64,000 nucleotides of DNA from AM-0621 sp964386705 (GTDB lineage Bacteria; Planctomycetota; Planctomycetia; Planctomycetales; Planctomycetaceae). Location of the stretch: positions 1-64,000 of the forward strand of contig CAYLTY010000004.1 in the NCBI GenBank assembly GCA_964386705.1, written 5' to 3'. This document shows positions 33,841-42,041 of the stretch, in pieces (the stretch's first letter is position 1; the number at the start of each line of letters is the position of its first letter). Both the position numbers and the translations under genes were made by a program. The notes under the pieces are model-generated. The model was not told where the DNA came from and made no database searches. It worked only from the letters and a program-made list of their open reading frames with translations.

Positions 33841-34884
33841 TTAACTGTAAGGGGAGCGCAGGAAGTTTAGAGTCCGTTGCATGTCTTCCGGCAATGGTGC
33901 TTCAAACTGCATCTGCTTGCCACTCTGCGGGTGGGCAAAAGACAGCCGATAGGCATGCAGGGCCTGTCGACTGATCAGCGGGAGGTTGGGATCCGGCGGC
34001 GCCTTGGCGCCGCGGTCGACCATCATGCCCGCCGTCACCGGGCAGATGCTGCCGTAGAGCGAGTCCGCCAGCATCGTGTGTCCGAGATGCTGGAAGTGCA
34101 CACGCAACTGATGCGTACGTCCCGTGCGCGGCAGCAGCCGCACCAGGGTGGCTCGGGGAAAGCGTTCCAGAACTTCATAGAACGTCACGGCCTCGCGTGA
34201 GTTCCCCTGCGGCTCGCAGACCTGCATACGCTCGCGGTTGCGCTGAGAGACTCGCAGGTGCGTCTCGATGAAGTCCGAATCGAACTGCACCTGACCCCAG
34301 ACGATCCCGAGGTACTCTTTGCGTACCGAGCGGTCTTCGAACTGGGCACTCAGTTTGCCGTGACACTGGTTGTCTTTGGCGACGACCATCACACCGGTGG
34401 TATCACGATCCAGCCGATGCACAATGCCGGGACGGAACTTGCCCGCGACGTCGCTCAGGCGGTCGAAATGGAACTGCAACGCACCGGCCAGCGTGCCGCG
34501 ATAGTTCCCCTTGCCAGGGTGCACAATGATGTCCGCAGCCTTGTTGATGACCGCAATCCACTCGTCCTCATAGAGCACGTCGAGCGGAATATCTTCCGGC
34601 GGAATCGTTTCATCAGGCAGCTCGGGCAGACGCACGCTGAGCGCGTCGTTCACGCGCAGCCGACGACCACTCTTAACCGGCAAGCCGTTGAGCAGAATCG
34701 TTTCCGCATCGATCGCCTTCTGAAAGGCAGCGCGACTGTAGTTGGGATACAGCCGCGTGAGATAATGATCGACGCGCCAGCCGTGTGCTCGGGCTTCAAC
34801 CACGAGAGAGATCGGCTCAGCAGACGACGGTTCGAGAGGAGGCAGTTCAGAGTCTGGCAATTCGGCAGCGGGCGGTTCGGTCAT
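33841..34884 (-). CDS. RluA/RluD-family pseudouridine synthase
   Basis: 347 residues. Isomerises uridine to pseudouridine in ribosomal or transfer RNA. An S4 RNA-binding domain occupies about residues 30-95 (RVDHYLTRLYPNYSRAAFQKAI, VKSGRRLRVNDALSV), then the catalytic domain with RPGIVHRLDRDTTGVMVVAK, containing the nucleophilic Asp of HRLDRDT, and PRTGRTHQLRVHFQHLGH. S4 plus this layout suggests RluD (23S U1911/1915/1917) or RluC, but the site cannot be read from sequence. Starts two bases after the TPR-like gene. Confidence 0.93.
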   Translation of the reverse strand: MTEPPAAELPDSELPPLEPSSAEPISLVVEARAHGWRVDHYLTRLYPNYSRAAFQKAIDAETILLNGLPVKSGRRLRVNDALSVRLPELPDETIPPEDIPLDVLYEDEWIAVINKAADIIVHPGKGNYRGTLAGALQFHFDRLSDVAGKFRPGIVHRLDRDTTGVMVVAKDNQCHGKLSAQFEDRSVRKEYLGIVWGQVQFDSDFIETHLRVSQRNRERMQVCEPQGNSREAVTFYEVLERFPRATLVRLLPRTGRTHQLRVHFQHLGHTMLADSLYGSICPVTAGMMVDRGAKAPPDPNLPLISRQALHAYRLSFAHPQSGKQMQFEAPLPEDMQRTLNFLRSPYS

Positions 34885-34886
34885 TG

Positions 34887-35864
34887 TTACTTCGCCGGAG
34901 CGTCCGTTTTGGCTGCGTCCGGCTTCTTCTCGTCGGCAGGCTTGTCCTCAGCCTTGGTGTCGTCGGGCTTCTTGTCTTCAGCCTTTTTCTCTTCCGGCTT
35001 CTTGGCGTCGGTGCCTTCGGGCTTGGCGTCAGCCGGCTTCTCGGCGGTTGGCTTCGCATCGGCCGGTTTGTCAGTAGCTGGTTTGTCAGTGGACGCTGCG
35101 GGCTGCTTGGTCTCGTCAGCGCCTTCCTGCAGCTCGCTCCAGTTGGCCGGATAGAGTTCTTCCGGAATCTGCGGCAACGTGATCGGCGCGTTGATATCTG
35201 GATGGCCTGAAGGCAGACCGTCACGCGGATTACGACGATCTTCCGGCTTCGGATTCAGCTTCGAGAACCACGCGTAGAAGTCCTTCGATTCGGGCTTGGA
35301 CAGTTCCTTAACGCGCGCCTCGATGATGTCCTTGTAGATGGAATTCGGATACTTCTGAGTGAACGACTTGTAGGCTTCGAGAGCGTCGTCGAGCGTGCCG
35401 TCCGAAGTGGCTTCGAGGTAGCGAGCCTTGCCGAGATAAGCTCGTTCCAGCGCCACTGCTGGAGCTGAGCCGCTCTTGATGACGGTATCAAACGCTTCGC
35501 CAGCCTTCTTGAGTTCAGCTTCGGCGGACTTGCGGTCCGTGAACTGCAAGCGGATACCGTCGCTCAGTTCGGCTTCACCTTCGGCCACGCGAGCCCACAA
35601 ACCGACCTCGCTTCCGCTGAACTCCTTGGCGACTTCACCGTAGTCTGCGGCACTTTGAGCGTTGCCAAACTTGCTCCAGGCAGTCGCGGCGCTTTCGTAC
35701 GATCGACTCTGCATGATCGAGTAAGCACCGTAAACACCCGCCACGACCACAACCAGCAGCACCACGAACTTCAGGTTTTCCAAAACCGCGTCACAGAATC
35801 GCGTCACCCAGATCTGGATGAGCGGTACATCATCTTGATGTCCGACCGGTTGTTGCGTACTCAT
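34887..35864 (-). CDS. YfgM-like membrane-anchored TPR protein with charged tail
   Basis: 325 residues from ATG 35864 (GGAG nine bases upstream; the frame is open to 35936). One transmembrane helix at about 30-50 (FVVLLVVVVAGVYGAYS) precedes TPR-like helices (AATAWSKFG..., AGEAFDTVIK, ALEAYKSFTQKYPNS). The C-terminal ~85 residues are Lys/Asp/Pro/Ala repeats (KPADAKP, KPEEKKAEDKK), likely disordered. E. coli YfgM assists the SecYEG/periplasmic chaperone network, but homology here is weak. First gene of an operon with the pseudouridine synthase and FAH protein. Confidence 0.8.
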   Translation of the reverse strand: MSTQQPVGHQDDVPLIQIWVTRFCDAVLENLKFVVLLVVVVAGVYGAYSIMQSRSYESAATAWSKFGNAQSAADYGEVAKEFSGSEVGLWARVAEGEAELSDGIRLQFTDRKSAEAELKKAGEAFDTVIKSGSAPAVALERAYLGKARYLEATSDGTLDDALEAYKSFTQKYPNSIYKDIIEARVKELSKPESKDFYAWFSKLNPKPEDRRNPRDGLPSGHPDINAPITLPQIPEELYPANWSELQEGADETKQPAASTDKPATDKPADAKPTAEKPADAKPEGTDAKKPEEKKAEDKKPDDTKAEDKPADEKKPDAAKTDAPAK

Positions 35865-36162
35865 GCAAGAAGGCTCCTCGACCGGCCGGACTGAACGCTT
35901 TGGAACCGGGCAAGGCAGTTCCGTCGAATCGCTCACTACGCACGCAAGTCGTTATTCGGGAGAGTTTTAGGCGAATTTGTCCGGATCTGACCCGGAAGCG
36001 CTGCGAGTATAAGGGTGGCGACAGGTGCGTCAAGCAGCCCCAATTAACAGCCTGACCGGACTATTGAACAAATAGTTGGTAGTCTGAGTCATCTAACGTA
36101 ACTGCGTGAGAATGCTGAATTTCCGCGGGAGATTTAGAACCGGCAAGGGTTCTATCTGGCGA

Positions 36163-36296
36163 GTGCCTCGGTAGGCCGCTGGGCCTGCTGAGGAAGAGGG
36201 GCAGGTGTGAGATCAACACTGGTAACAAACTTTGCCCGAGGGGTTTGCCAGTCTCCCCTGCCCTCCTTCCCAGCAGGCGGCGGTCTATCGAGGCAC
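36163..36296. repeat. Long imperfect foldback repeat
   Basis: Arms at 36163-36211 and 36251-36296 (about 47 bases each) pair imperfectly over most of their length, beginning GTGCCTCG...CGAGGCAC and including CCTGCTG/CAGCAGG and GGGGCAGG/CCTGCCC. The loop is about 39 bases. It lies in the 668-base gap 35865-36532, which has no gene. MITE-like or transcribed-structure origin is possible. Confidence 0.75.
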
Positions 36297-36357
36297 ATTT
36301 TTCCGCACGTGCCGGGCGAGTTGCCGTTAAGGTTTCTTAGGCGGATCACCGAAAATC

Positions 36358-36442
36358 CTGAGCGGCAGGGCGCTAGCCGCCGGTTCTGGTCTTGTCCGTT
36401 CTCGCCGCACCAATCACCCGCCGCTAGCGCGTTGCGGCTCAC
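36358..36442. repeat. REP pair with GCGCTAGC core
   Basis: Two divergent copies of a palindromic unit: GAGCGGCAGGGCGCTAGCCG (from 36359) and its inverse CGGCTAGCGC-like copy ending GCGTTGCGGCTC at about 36440. Aligned, about 22 of 28 bases match. It resembles a bacterial interspersed mosaic element: two inverted REPs with a short linker. This wording is familiar from planctomycete intergenic regions. Confidence 0.75.
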
Positions 36443-36532
36443 CCAAACTGCCCACTGGGGACGTTCATTCGCACAGCGAAAGACGACCATTGATCTCCAG
36501 CGTGTTCGCGGCACTGCAACGTGGATCGACTC

Positions 36533-36718
36533 CTAGCCGCGACCGCCCTCACAGCACGTCTCGCAGATGGTGTGGCACTGGTTGCATTGCAGCTTGTGAC
36601 GGATTTCGAACAACGGTCCGCCACAAACCGGGCATGCCGGACGGGACTGACACACAGCCGGCCCGGCTGCTTCAGAAGATCCATTGAAAACGGGATGCTG
36701 GGCTTCGGGCTGACTCAC
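36533..36718 (-). CDS. Small zinc-ribbon protein
   Basis: 61 residues from GTG 36718, with GGAG five bases upstream. The C-terminal half carries ACPVCGGPLFEIRHKLQC, then NQCHTICETCCEGG: two CxxC pairs plus a further cluster, a likely double zinc ribbon. It is shorter than most gene-calling cutoffs favour, but the ribosome site and cysteine pattern argue for a real protein. Function unknown. Confidence 0.7.
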   Translation of the reverse strand: MSQPEAQHPVFNGSSEAAGPAVCQSRPACPVCGGPLFEIRHKLQCNQCHTICETCCEGGRG

Positions 36719-36812
36719 GGCGACTCCGTTCTGAAAAGGATGGCAACTCCGCGATAGTAGTTTCAGGACACCCTGCGGAGGTACCGAATCCCGTTACTCG
36801 ACTCGAGCGAGC

Positions 36813-38546
36813 TTACTTGAGGTTGCTCTCAAAGCGGATCGAATAGCCGCCCTTGGTCGGTTGAGACGTCAGGCGTACGGAGTCGATGTATCGCAACGCC
36901 ATCAGGAAGAACTCAACGTCCGCGCGGGCGCGTTCTGCCGTCTTGCCCTCCCGAATGCCTTGTGCCACGAGATGGTCATTGTTGACCGCCAAGGCGTCCG
37001 CCACTGCGGCACCGTGAACTTCCAGCAGCAGATCACGCGATTCGGCAGCTCGCGGCTGTGGCTGCTCCAGGTTGTCGATCAACTTCTTGGCGAGGTCCAG
37101 CGAGGAACTCAGCACGTACTTGTTACCGACTCGAGCAGCCGCCGGGCGGAAGTTGAAGATCACGGGCAGAGCTTCGCCCTTCGGCTTCTGCAGATACTTC
37201 GCGGTCTGCACGGTCGTCTTGTTGTAGACCTCGCTGGTCAGCAACCACGGCTGACGTCCTTCCTGACCGGCATTCAAGTTGGCGATGGACGCAATGGTCT
37301 GGAAGAACAACTGCGCGACGGCTTCGCCTTCTTCCGGCTTCTTGAGATCCGTGATGATCGCGAAGCCCGGCAGCACGACGCCTGGCTTGCCGTCGAGGTG
37401 CGACAGGTCCTGCGGCGCGACGACAAAGCTGATCGTCGGACCGAACAGCGGCAGCACGTCGCCGCCGAAATCGCGATTCGGCAGCAGGTTGCCTAAGCCA
37501 GCTTCGAACTTGTCGAACTCAGGCAGCAGGCGTTCTTCGATGAACTTGTCGCGGGCGTTGTACCAGTCGGCATACTGCCGTGAGATCGACGCGCCGAAGA
37601 TGAGCCCCGGCAGATTCGGCACGTTGGCCAGCGAGCCGAAGAAGACGTTGAAGCGGCCATCAAGCTGAGTCGGCGACTTCGCACTGACAATATTCAATGC
37701 GAACTGAGACTCCGTGATCTGAATGCCAATGCCGGCTGACGGTGTCGTCGCGAAGAGTTCGGTAACGCCCTGCAACAGCAGCGAGGCCAGCACATTGTTC
37801 GATTTTTCGGGAGCCAGCCGTTCCTTCGCCACGGCTTTTCCAAGCGCCGCAGAATCGAAAGCGGCTCGCAGCACATGACCGTCGCCCAGTGACGCCATCG
37901 CCTGCTGATAGTAACTCTGAGTAGCAACCGTCTTACCCTCGGTGCCGTTTCGCAGTTTGAGCGTGTTCTCAACGAGCGCGCGATCCGAACCGACAACCAG
38001 CCAGTCCTTGCCGTTGGCCGCGAAGCCTTTGCCGTCGAGGTCCAGCATCTCCACGCCCGCTACGTCCGAGCGGCGAACCTTGTCGCCCGCGAACACCAGC
38101 AGGGGTTCCAGTTTCTCGCGCAGCTGCTGGAACTTCTCCGGCTGGGGCGATTCCAGGATCAGCACGGAATCGGGTTGCTTGCGACCTTCGTGCGGGTACA
38201 AGCCCACTGCGACGCGACCACCCAGCAGCGTACGGCTGAGCGTCCACATGTCCATGCCCGCTTGGGCCTCGGCCATCTTCTGGCCAGCCAGCGCCTTCTG
38301 CACGTCGGGCTGCTTGCTGAGCAGCGAGTATAGGTCAGAGGCGAGATAATCCTGCAGCCGCGTGGAATTCTGAACGCGGTCGATCACCGGGTTGAGCCCC
38401 GACAGCTCGGCGAAAATCACCGAACCTTCCGGCATCTGTTCAGCCAGTGGTCGCGGTTCCGCAGCCTGCAGCGACTGACTGAGAGTCACCAATCCGGCCA
38501 GTACCAAACCAGCCAGCCCAGACCGTCCGCCAATGTTCCGAAGCAT
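36813..38546 (-). CDS. Large exported hypothetical protein (DUF3352-like)
   Basis: 577 residues from ATG 38546 with GGGAG seven bases upstream. A signal peptide (GLAGLVLAGLVTLSQSLQA) is followed by a repeated alpha-beta pattern typical of secreted DUF3352-type proteins: EQMPEGSVIFAELSGL, GGRVAVGLYPH, SVLILESPQPEKFQQL, GKDWLVVGSDRALVENTL. Planctomycetes have families of such proteins with no known function. It follows the YdjY lipoprotein gene by 91 bases on the same strand. Confidence 0.8.
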   Translation of the reverse strand: MLRNIGGRSGLAGLVLAGLVTLSQSLQAAEPRPLAEQMPEGSVIFAELSGLNPVIDRVQNSTRLQDYLASDLYSLLSKQPDVQKALAGQKMAEAQAGMDMWTLSRTLLGGRVAVGLYPHEGRKQPDSVLILESPQPEKFQQLREKLEPLLVFAGDKVRRSDVAGVEMLDLDGKGFAANGKDWLVVGSDRALVENTLKLRNGTEGKTVATQSYYQQAMASLGDGHVLRAAFDSAALGKAVAKERLAPEKSNNVLASLLLQGVTELFATTPSAGIGIQITESQFALNIVSAKSPTQLDGRFNVFFGSLANVPNLPGLIFGASISRQYADWYNARDKFIEERLLPEFDKFEAGLGNLLPNRDFGGDVLPLFGPTISFVVAPQDLSHLDGKPGVVLPGFAIITDLKKPEEGEAVAQLFFQTIASIANLNAGQEGRQPWLLTSEVYNKTTVQTAKYLQKPKGEALPVIFNFRPAAARVGNKYVLSSSLDLAKKLIDNLEQPQPRAAESRDLLLEVHGAAVADALAVNNDHLVAQGIREGKTAERARADVEFFLMALRYIDSVRLTSQPTKGGYSIRFESNLK

Positions 38547-38637
38547 GAGTGACTCCCGTAGATGACCCGCCAGCGGTGCCGCAATTCTGCACCAGAGCGA
38601 GTCATCTACCTGAGCCACCGCATTCCAGTTTCGCCGC

Positions 38638-39831
38638 TTATTTCGACTCGGCAGGTTCCTTGTCTTTTGACTCTTTGGAATCCTTGGCTTCCGCCTTGGG
38701 CTCCTTCTCCGCCGCGTCCTTGCCTTCCGGCTTGGCGCCCTTCGGCTCGGCCTTCTGAGGAATCAATTCGACGAGTACCTCGGAATAGCGCGGCGGCAGC
38801 CGTTCGGTCCACGCTTCGTAGACCAGATTCTCGTTGCCAACCGACGAGCTTTCTGTCGACAGATCGAGCAGCGCCATCGGGAAGTTGGCGACGCAGATCA
38901 CATAACCGCCTTCAGCCTGATAGCGTTTCCCTTCGCCTTCGTCGGATTCAAAGCTGCCCACGAAGACCCAGTCGGCCTCCATCTGGCGCGGCTGGCTCAC
39001 CTCGTGAATCTGCTTGATAAGCTTCTGATAACCCTCATCCTTGCTCATCGCCAGCAGTTCATCGCGCTGCGTGTCGGTCATCGGGCCGAACCAGTGCATG
39101 TACTTGTTGACGGGGTCATAGCGCAGGTTGAAGTCTTCCGGCAGCGTCAGATCGTCGGGCAACTTTTCCATCTTGTCGCCGAAGTACCGCTGAATCGAAC
39201 GCCTGATCCAGAACTGAGCCGGCTTGCGCTGCGTCTTGCCGTTTTCATCGGTCCAGTTCACGAAGACACCGATCTTCGGACCGGTGGCCGTCCGGAATTT
39301 TTCGGTCTCCGGGTCGTACTTGGCAGGGGTTCCCTTTTCATGCCCCCAGGCGACCAACGTGGCGTGTATCATGTACGCCTCGCCGTCGAACGTCAGAATC
39401 GACTCGTGCTCTTTGGTCTGCTTACGACAGAGCAGCATCTCCAGCGGACCGTTCGTCAGGGCGACAGTCGTCTTCAGCAGAATCCGCTTGTTGGCGGTAT
39501 CGGCCAGAATCGTGCCCTGCTTGTTCAGCGGGATGATCTTGTCGCTGGCCAGCAAATCCGGTGACAGCTTCGTCGGCTTGGGCTCATTGCTGTTCTTGGC
39601 CTCTGGCTTGGCGGAGTCTGTCGCGGGCGGAGTTTCACTCTTCGCCGTCCCTTCGACTTTCTCAGCAGGCTTGGCGGCGTCTGGCTGGCTCGGTTCCGAG
39701 TCTGTCTTCTTCTCCGCTTGCTGAACCGGCGTTTTCGCAGGCTCAGGCTTCGATGAGCCGCAACCGCAGACCGTGCACAAAGCCATCACGCTCAGGGAGA
39801 TCCCAAACCCGGTTCGCAACGTTCGAATCAT
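38638..39831 (-). CDS. YdjY-domain lipoprotein
   Basis: 397 residues from ATG 39831 with GGAGAAGG upstream. A lipoprotein signal (MALCTVCGCGSS, lipobox VCGC) is followed by a Pro/Lys/Glu-rich linker to about residue 90, then the YdjY domain: LEMLLCRKQTKEHESILT, AYMIHATLVAWGHEKG, PAQFWIRR. The tail is a Lys/Glu/Asp-rich disordered stretch. The domain is planctomycete-enriched and has no established activity. Probably anchored in a cell membrane facing the periplasm. Confidence 0.82.
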   Translation of the reverse strand: MIRTLRTGFGISLSVMALCTVCGCGSSKPEPAKTPVQQAEKKTDSEPSQPDAAKPAEKVEGTAKSETPPATDSAKPEAKNSNEPKPTKLSPDLLASDKIIPLNKQGTILADTANKRILLKTTVALTNGPLEMLLCRKQTKEHESILTFDGEAYMIHATLVAWGHEKGTPAKYDPETEKFRTATGPKIGVFVNWTDENGKTQRKPAQFWIRRSIQRYFGDKMEKLPDDLTLPEDFNLRYDPVNKYMHWFGPMTDTQRDELLAMSKDEGYQKLIKQIHEVSQPRQMEADWVFVGSFESDEGEGKRYQAEGGYVICVANFPMALLDLSTESSSVGNENLVYEAWTERLPPRYSEVLVELIPQKAEPKGAKPEGKDAAEKEPKAEAKDSKESKDKEPAESK

Positions 39832-39910
39832 GTGTCCTTCTCCTCGGCAGACCGCTCGCAGCGGGAAGTCCAGGCTCCTGATCAGCACTACCCCACAACA
39901 TTAACTCGCT

Positions 39911-39950
39911 CCCCTCGCCCCTTCGGGGAGAGGGGCTGGGGGTGAGGGGC
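39911..39950. repeat. GC-rich REP-like hairpin
   Basis: CCCCTC-G-CCCC-TTC-GGGG-A-GAGGGG forms a compact stem at 39911-39935, followed by CTGGGGGTGAGGGG. This CTCCCC...GGGGTGAGGGG wording is a very common planctomycete intergenic repeat. It lies in the 251-base gap between sufD and the YdjY gene. Confidence 0.75.
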
Positions 39951-40082
39951 GATGCCAGCCTCAGCCAACTAGCCAACAAACCATCATGCCAGCAGCGGCG
40001 CGCCATCGCGAGACTCCCGATGGCGAAAATTTCACCGAGCCTGCTGGCGAACCGACTCTATCAGCGTGAACCGAATGGCTGC

Positions 40083-41399
40083 TTACTCGCCGATACCAAG
40101 CTTGCGTTCGATGGCCTTGTCCAGAACTTCGCGTACCAGCTCGACCGGGATGCGATCAGTCACAATCTGCAGGAAGCCCTGCACGATCATGTGCATCGCT
40201 TCGCGTTCGCTGACACCTCGGCACATCGCGTAGAAGACCTGATCGACGTCCACGCGGCCGGCTGTTGCTCCGTGCGTGCAGCGAACGTCGTCCGCTTCGA
40301 TCTCGAGCCCCGGAATCGCGTCGCAGCGAGCGGTATTCGACAGCAGCAACGAGTCGTTGCGCTGATAGCCGTCAGTGCGTTGAGCTTGCGGTTCAACTCG
40401 AATCATCCCGCGCCAGATGACGCGTGATTTGTCCCGCAACACGTCTTTATAGAGCAGATCCGAACGCGTGTCGGGGGCGTTGTGCGTCTGTTGCGTGTAG
40501 TAGCTGAGGACTTGCTTATCGGTCGCGAAGGTCACGCCGTTGACCTGAGCTTCCGCGCCACGGCCATCCAGGTCGACCGTCTGATGAATGTGAGCCAGCT
40601 TGGCCCCGATGCCGCCCACCGTCCACTGCAGCGAGCCATTGCCAGCGACTCGGCCAGCCTGATGGGCGAAGTGCCAGGTCTTGGAGTTCCAGTTCTGCAA
40701 CTGCGCGTAACGCAGGCGAGCGCCCGAACCGAGCAGCAATTCCACCGCTCCGACGTGCAGGCCGGAGATATCAGGATTCGCGGATGCCGTTTCTTCCAGC
40801 AGCGTCGCTTCGGCACCGTCTTCCAGAATCACGAGCGTATGGCTGAAGTCGGCCGCACCGTCTTGAGACAACGCGATCAGGCTGTAAAGCGGCTGCTCAA
40901 TAACAACACCGCGCGGGACATAGAGCACCGTTCCGCCAGTGCAGAACGCCGAATGCCACGCGGTAAAACGATCTCGATCAGTCGGCACGCCGCGTGTGCT
41001 CAGGTGTGCCTGAATGACCTCACCGTGATCGCGGGCGATGGTATTCAGATCGCCGAACAGCACTCCCTTGGCCGCCAGTTCCGCAGACAGGTTTTGTCGC
41101 TGACACTGACCGTCCACATGCACGACTGCGCCCGCGAACTCAGCTCGGTCCTGCATCAGCGTGCCCATGCCGGACACGGCACCTTCGCGTTTCACCTGAA
41201 ACTGGTCCGGTCGGAACGTGCGCAGTTCGACGCGTTTCCACTCTTCCGGATCCAACCCGCTGCTGAGCTTCTCGCGATAGGCGTCAAACGCCTGCCGCCG
41301 CTGAGCTGTAAGCCACGTGGGCTCGACGCGTGATTCAAGGAACTCCTGAAACGCGGTGGCAGAGAATCCGGTGGTAGGTTTCGCGACTGCTGTTGTCAT
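40083..41399 (-). CDS. sufD: Fe-S cluster assembly protein SufD
   Basis: 438 residues. Scaffold subunit that pairs with SufB in the SufBC2D complex assembling Fe-S clusters. The SufBD beta-helix is visible: VLYVPRGVVIEQPLYSLIALS, ASANPDISGLHVGAVELLLGSGARLRYAQLQN, and the C-terminal CDAIPGLEIEADDVRCTHGATAGRVD...LFYAMCRG-type segment (here QVFYAMCRGVSEREAMHMIVQGFL). Its ATG overlaps the stop of the upstream Nudix gene (ATGA), implying translational coupling. Last gene of the suf cluster. Confidence 0.95.
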   Translation of the reverse strand: MTTAVAKPTTGFSATAFQEFLESRVEPTWLTAQRRQAFDAYREKLSSGLDPEEWKRVELRTFRPDQFQVKREGAVSGMGTLMQDRAEFAGAVVHVDGQCQRQNLSAELAAKGVLFGDLNTIARDHGEVIQAHLSTRGVPTDRDRFTAWHSAFCTGGTVLYVPRGVVIEQPLYSLIALSQDGAADFSHTLVILEDGAEATLLEETASANPDISGLHVGAVELLLGSGARLRYAQLQNWNSKTWHFAHQAGRVAGNGSLQWTVGGIGAKLAHIHQTVDLDGRGAEAQVNGVTFATDKQVLSYYTQQTHNAPDTRSDLLYKDVLRDKSRVIWRGMIRVEPQAQRTDGYQRNDSLLLSNTARCDAIPGLEIEADDVRCTHGATAGRVDVDQVFYAMCRGVSEREAMHMIVQGFLQIVTDRIPVELVREVLDKAIERKLGIGE

Positions 41400-41992
41400 A
41401 TCTGTTTCCCGGAGGTGCCGACGGCGTTCAACCGTTCCTGCACCAATTGCAAAGCCATCCCGTCCAGTTCCGCTCGATACTTCAATCCGGGTGAACCGCT
41501 CGACAGCAATGCCGACCGAATAGGTCCTGCGACTTCTTGAAACGTAGCCCAGCGGGCCTCTTCAATTTCATGAGTATCAATCGGAGCGATTGATACTGTA
41601 TCCGACGACGCCAGCATCACATGGCTGACCCAGGGAATCGACTCCCCGGCACCGCAAAAATCCACTTCGCAGCGGATCAGATAACGTTCCAGGCGGATCT
41701 CAAGGCCGGTTTCCTCCCGAGCCTCACGCAACGCTCCCGCCTCGAACGACTCACCTAATTCCACTCCGCCCGACGGCGCCCGATACGCTCCCGGCGAATA
41801 TCCGGGCTTGCGAACCAGAGCGACCGAGTCATCACGCACAATGAACAATGTCACGTCGTGACGTCGACCGTTTCGTTGTCCTCGTTTGACGAGTGACAAC
41901 TGCTGCTCATTCATTTGGACTATTCGCGACAAACATTGCGGCGCCCCGTATCGCTGCTCGATTTCGCGAATAGCGGACTCGGTAATATACAT
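41396..41992 (-). CDS. Nudix hydrolase inside the suf operon
   Basis: 198 residues from ATG 41992. A Nudix box GGVELGESFEAGALREAREETGLEI (the GX5EX7REUXEEXGU pattern) lies after GAYRAPSG. Nudix enzymes hydrolyse nucleoside diphosphates linked to other groups; the substrate is unknown. The frame is open to 42073 across the end of sufB, but MYITESAIREIEQRYG is the natural start. Its stop overlaps the sufD start by four bases (ATGA), so it is part of the suf transcript. Confidence 0.9.
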   Translation of the reverse strand: MYITESAIREIEQRYGAPQCLSRIVQMNEQQLSLVKRGQRNGRRHDVTLFIVRDDSVALVRKPGYSPGAYRAPSGGVELGESFEAGALREAREETGLEIRLERYLIRCEVDFCGAGESIPWVSHVMLASSDTVSIAPIDTHEIEEARWATFQEVAGPIRSALLSSGSPGLKYRAELDGMALQLVQERLNAVGTSGKQI

Positions 41993-42041
41993 AACTGCCG
42001 CAAATCTCTGACACGAAGATGATGGTATAAGCTGCGCGGCG

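Noticed and set aside
36152..36514. 120-residue open frame on the minus strand
   Set aside because: Translation of the two foldback repeats; the RNALAAGDWCGEN wording is a known by-product of such REPs.
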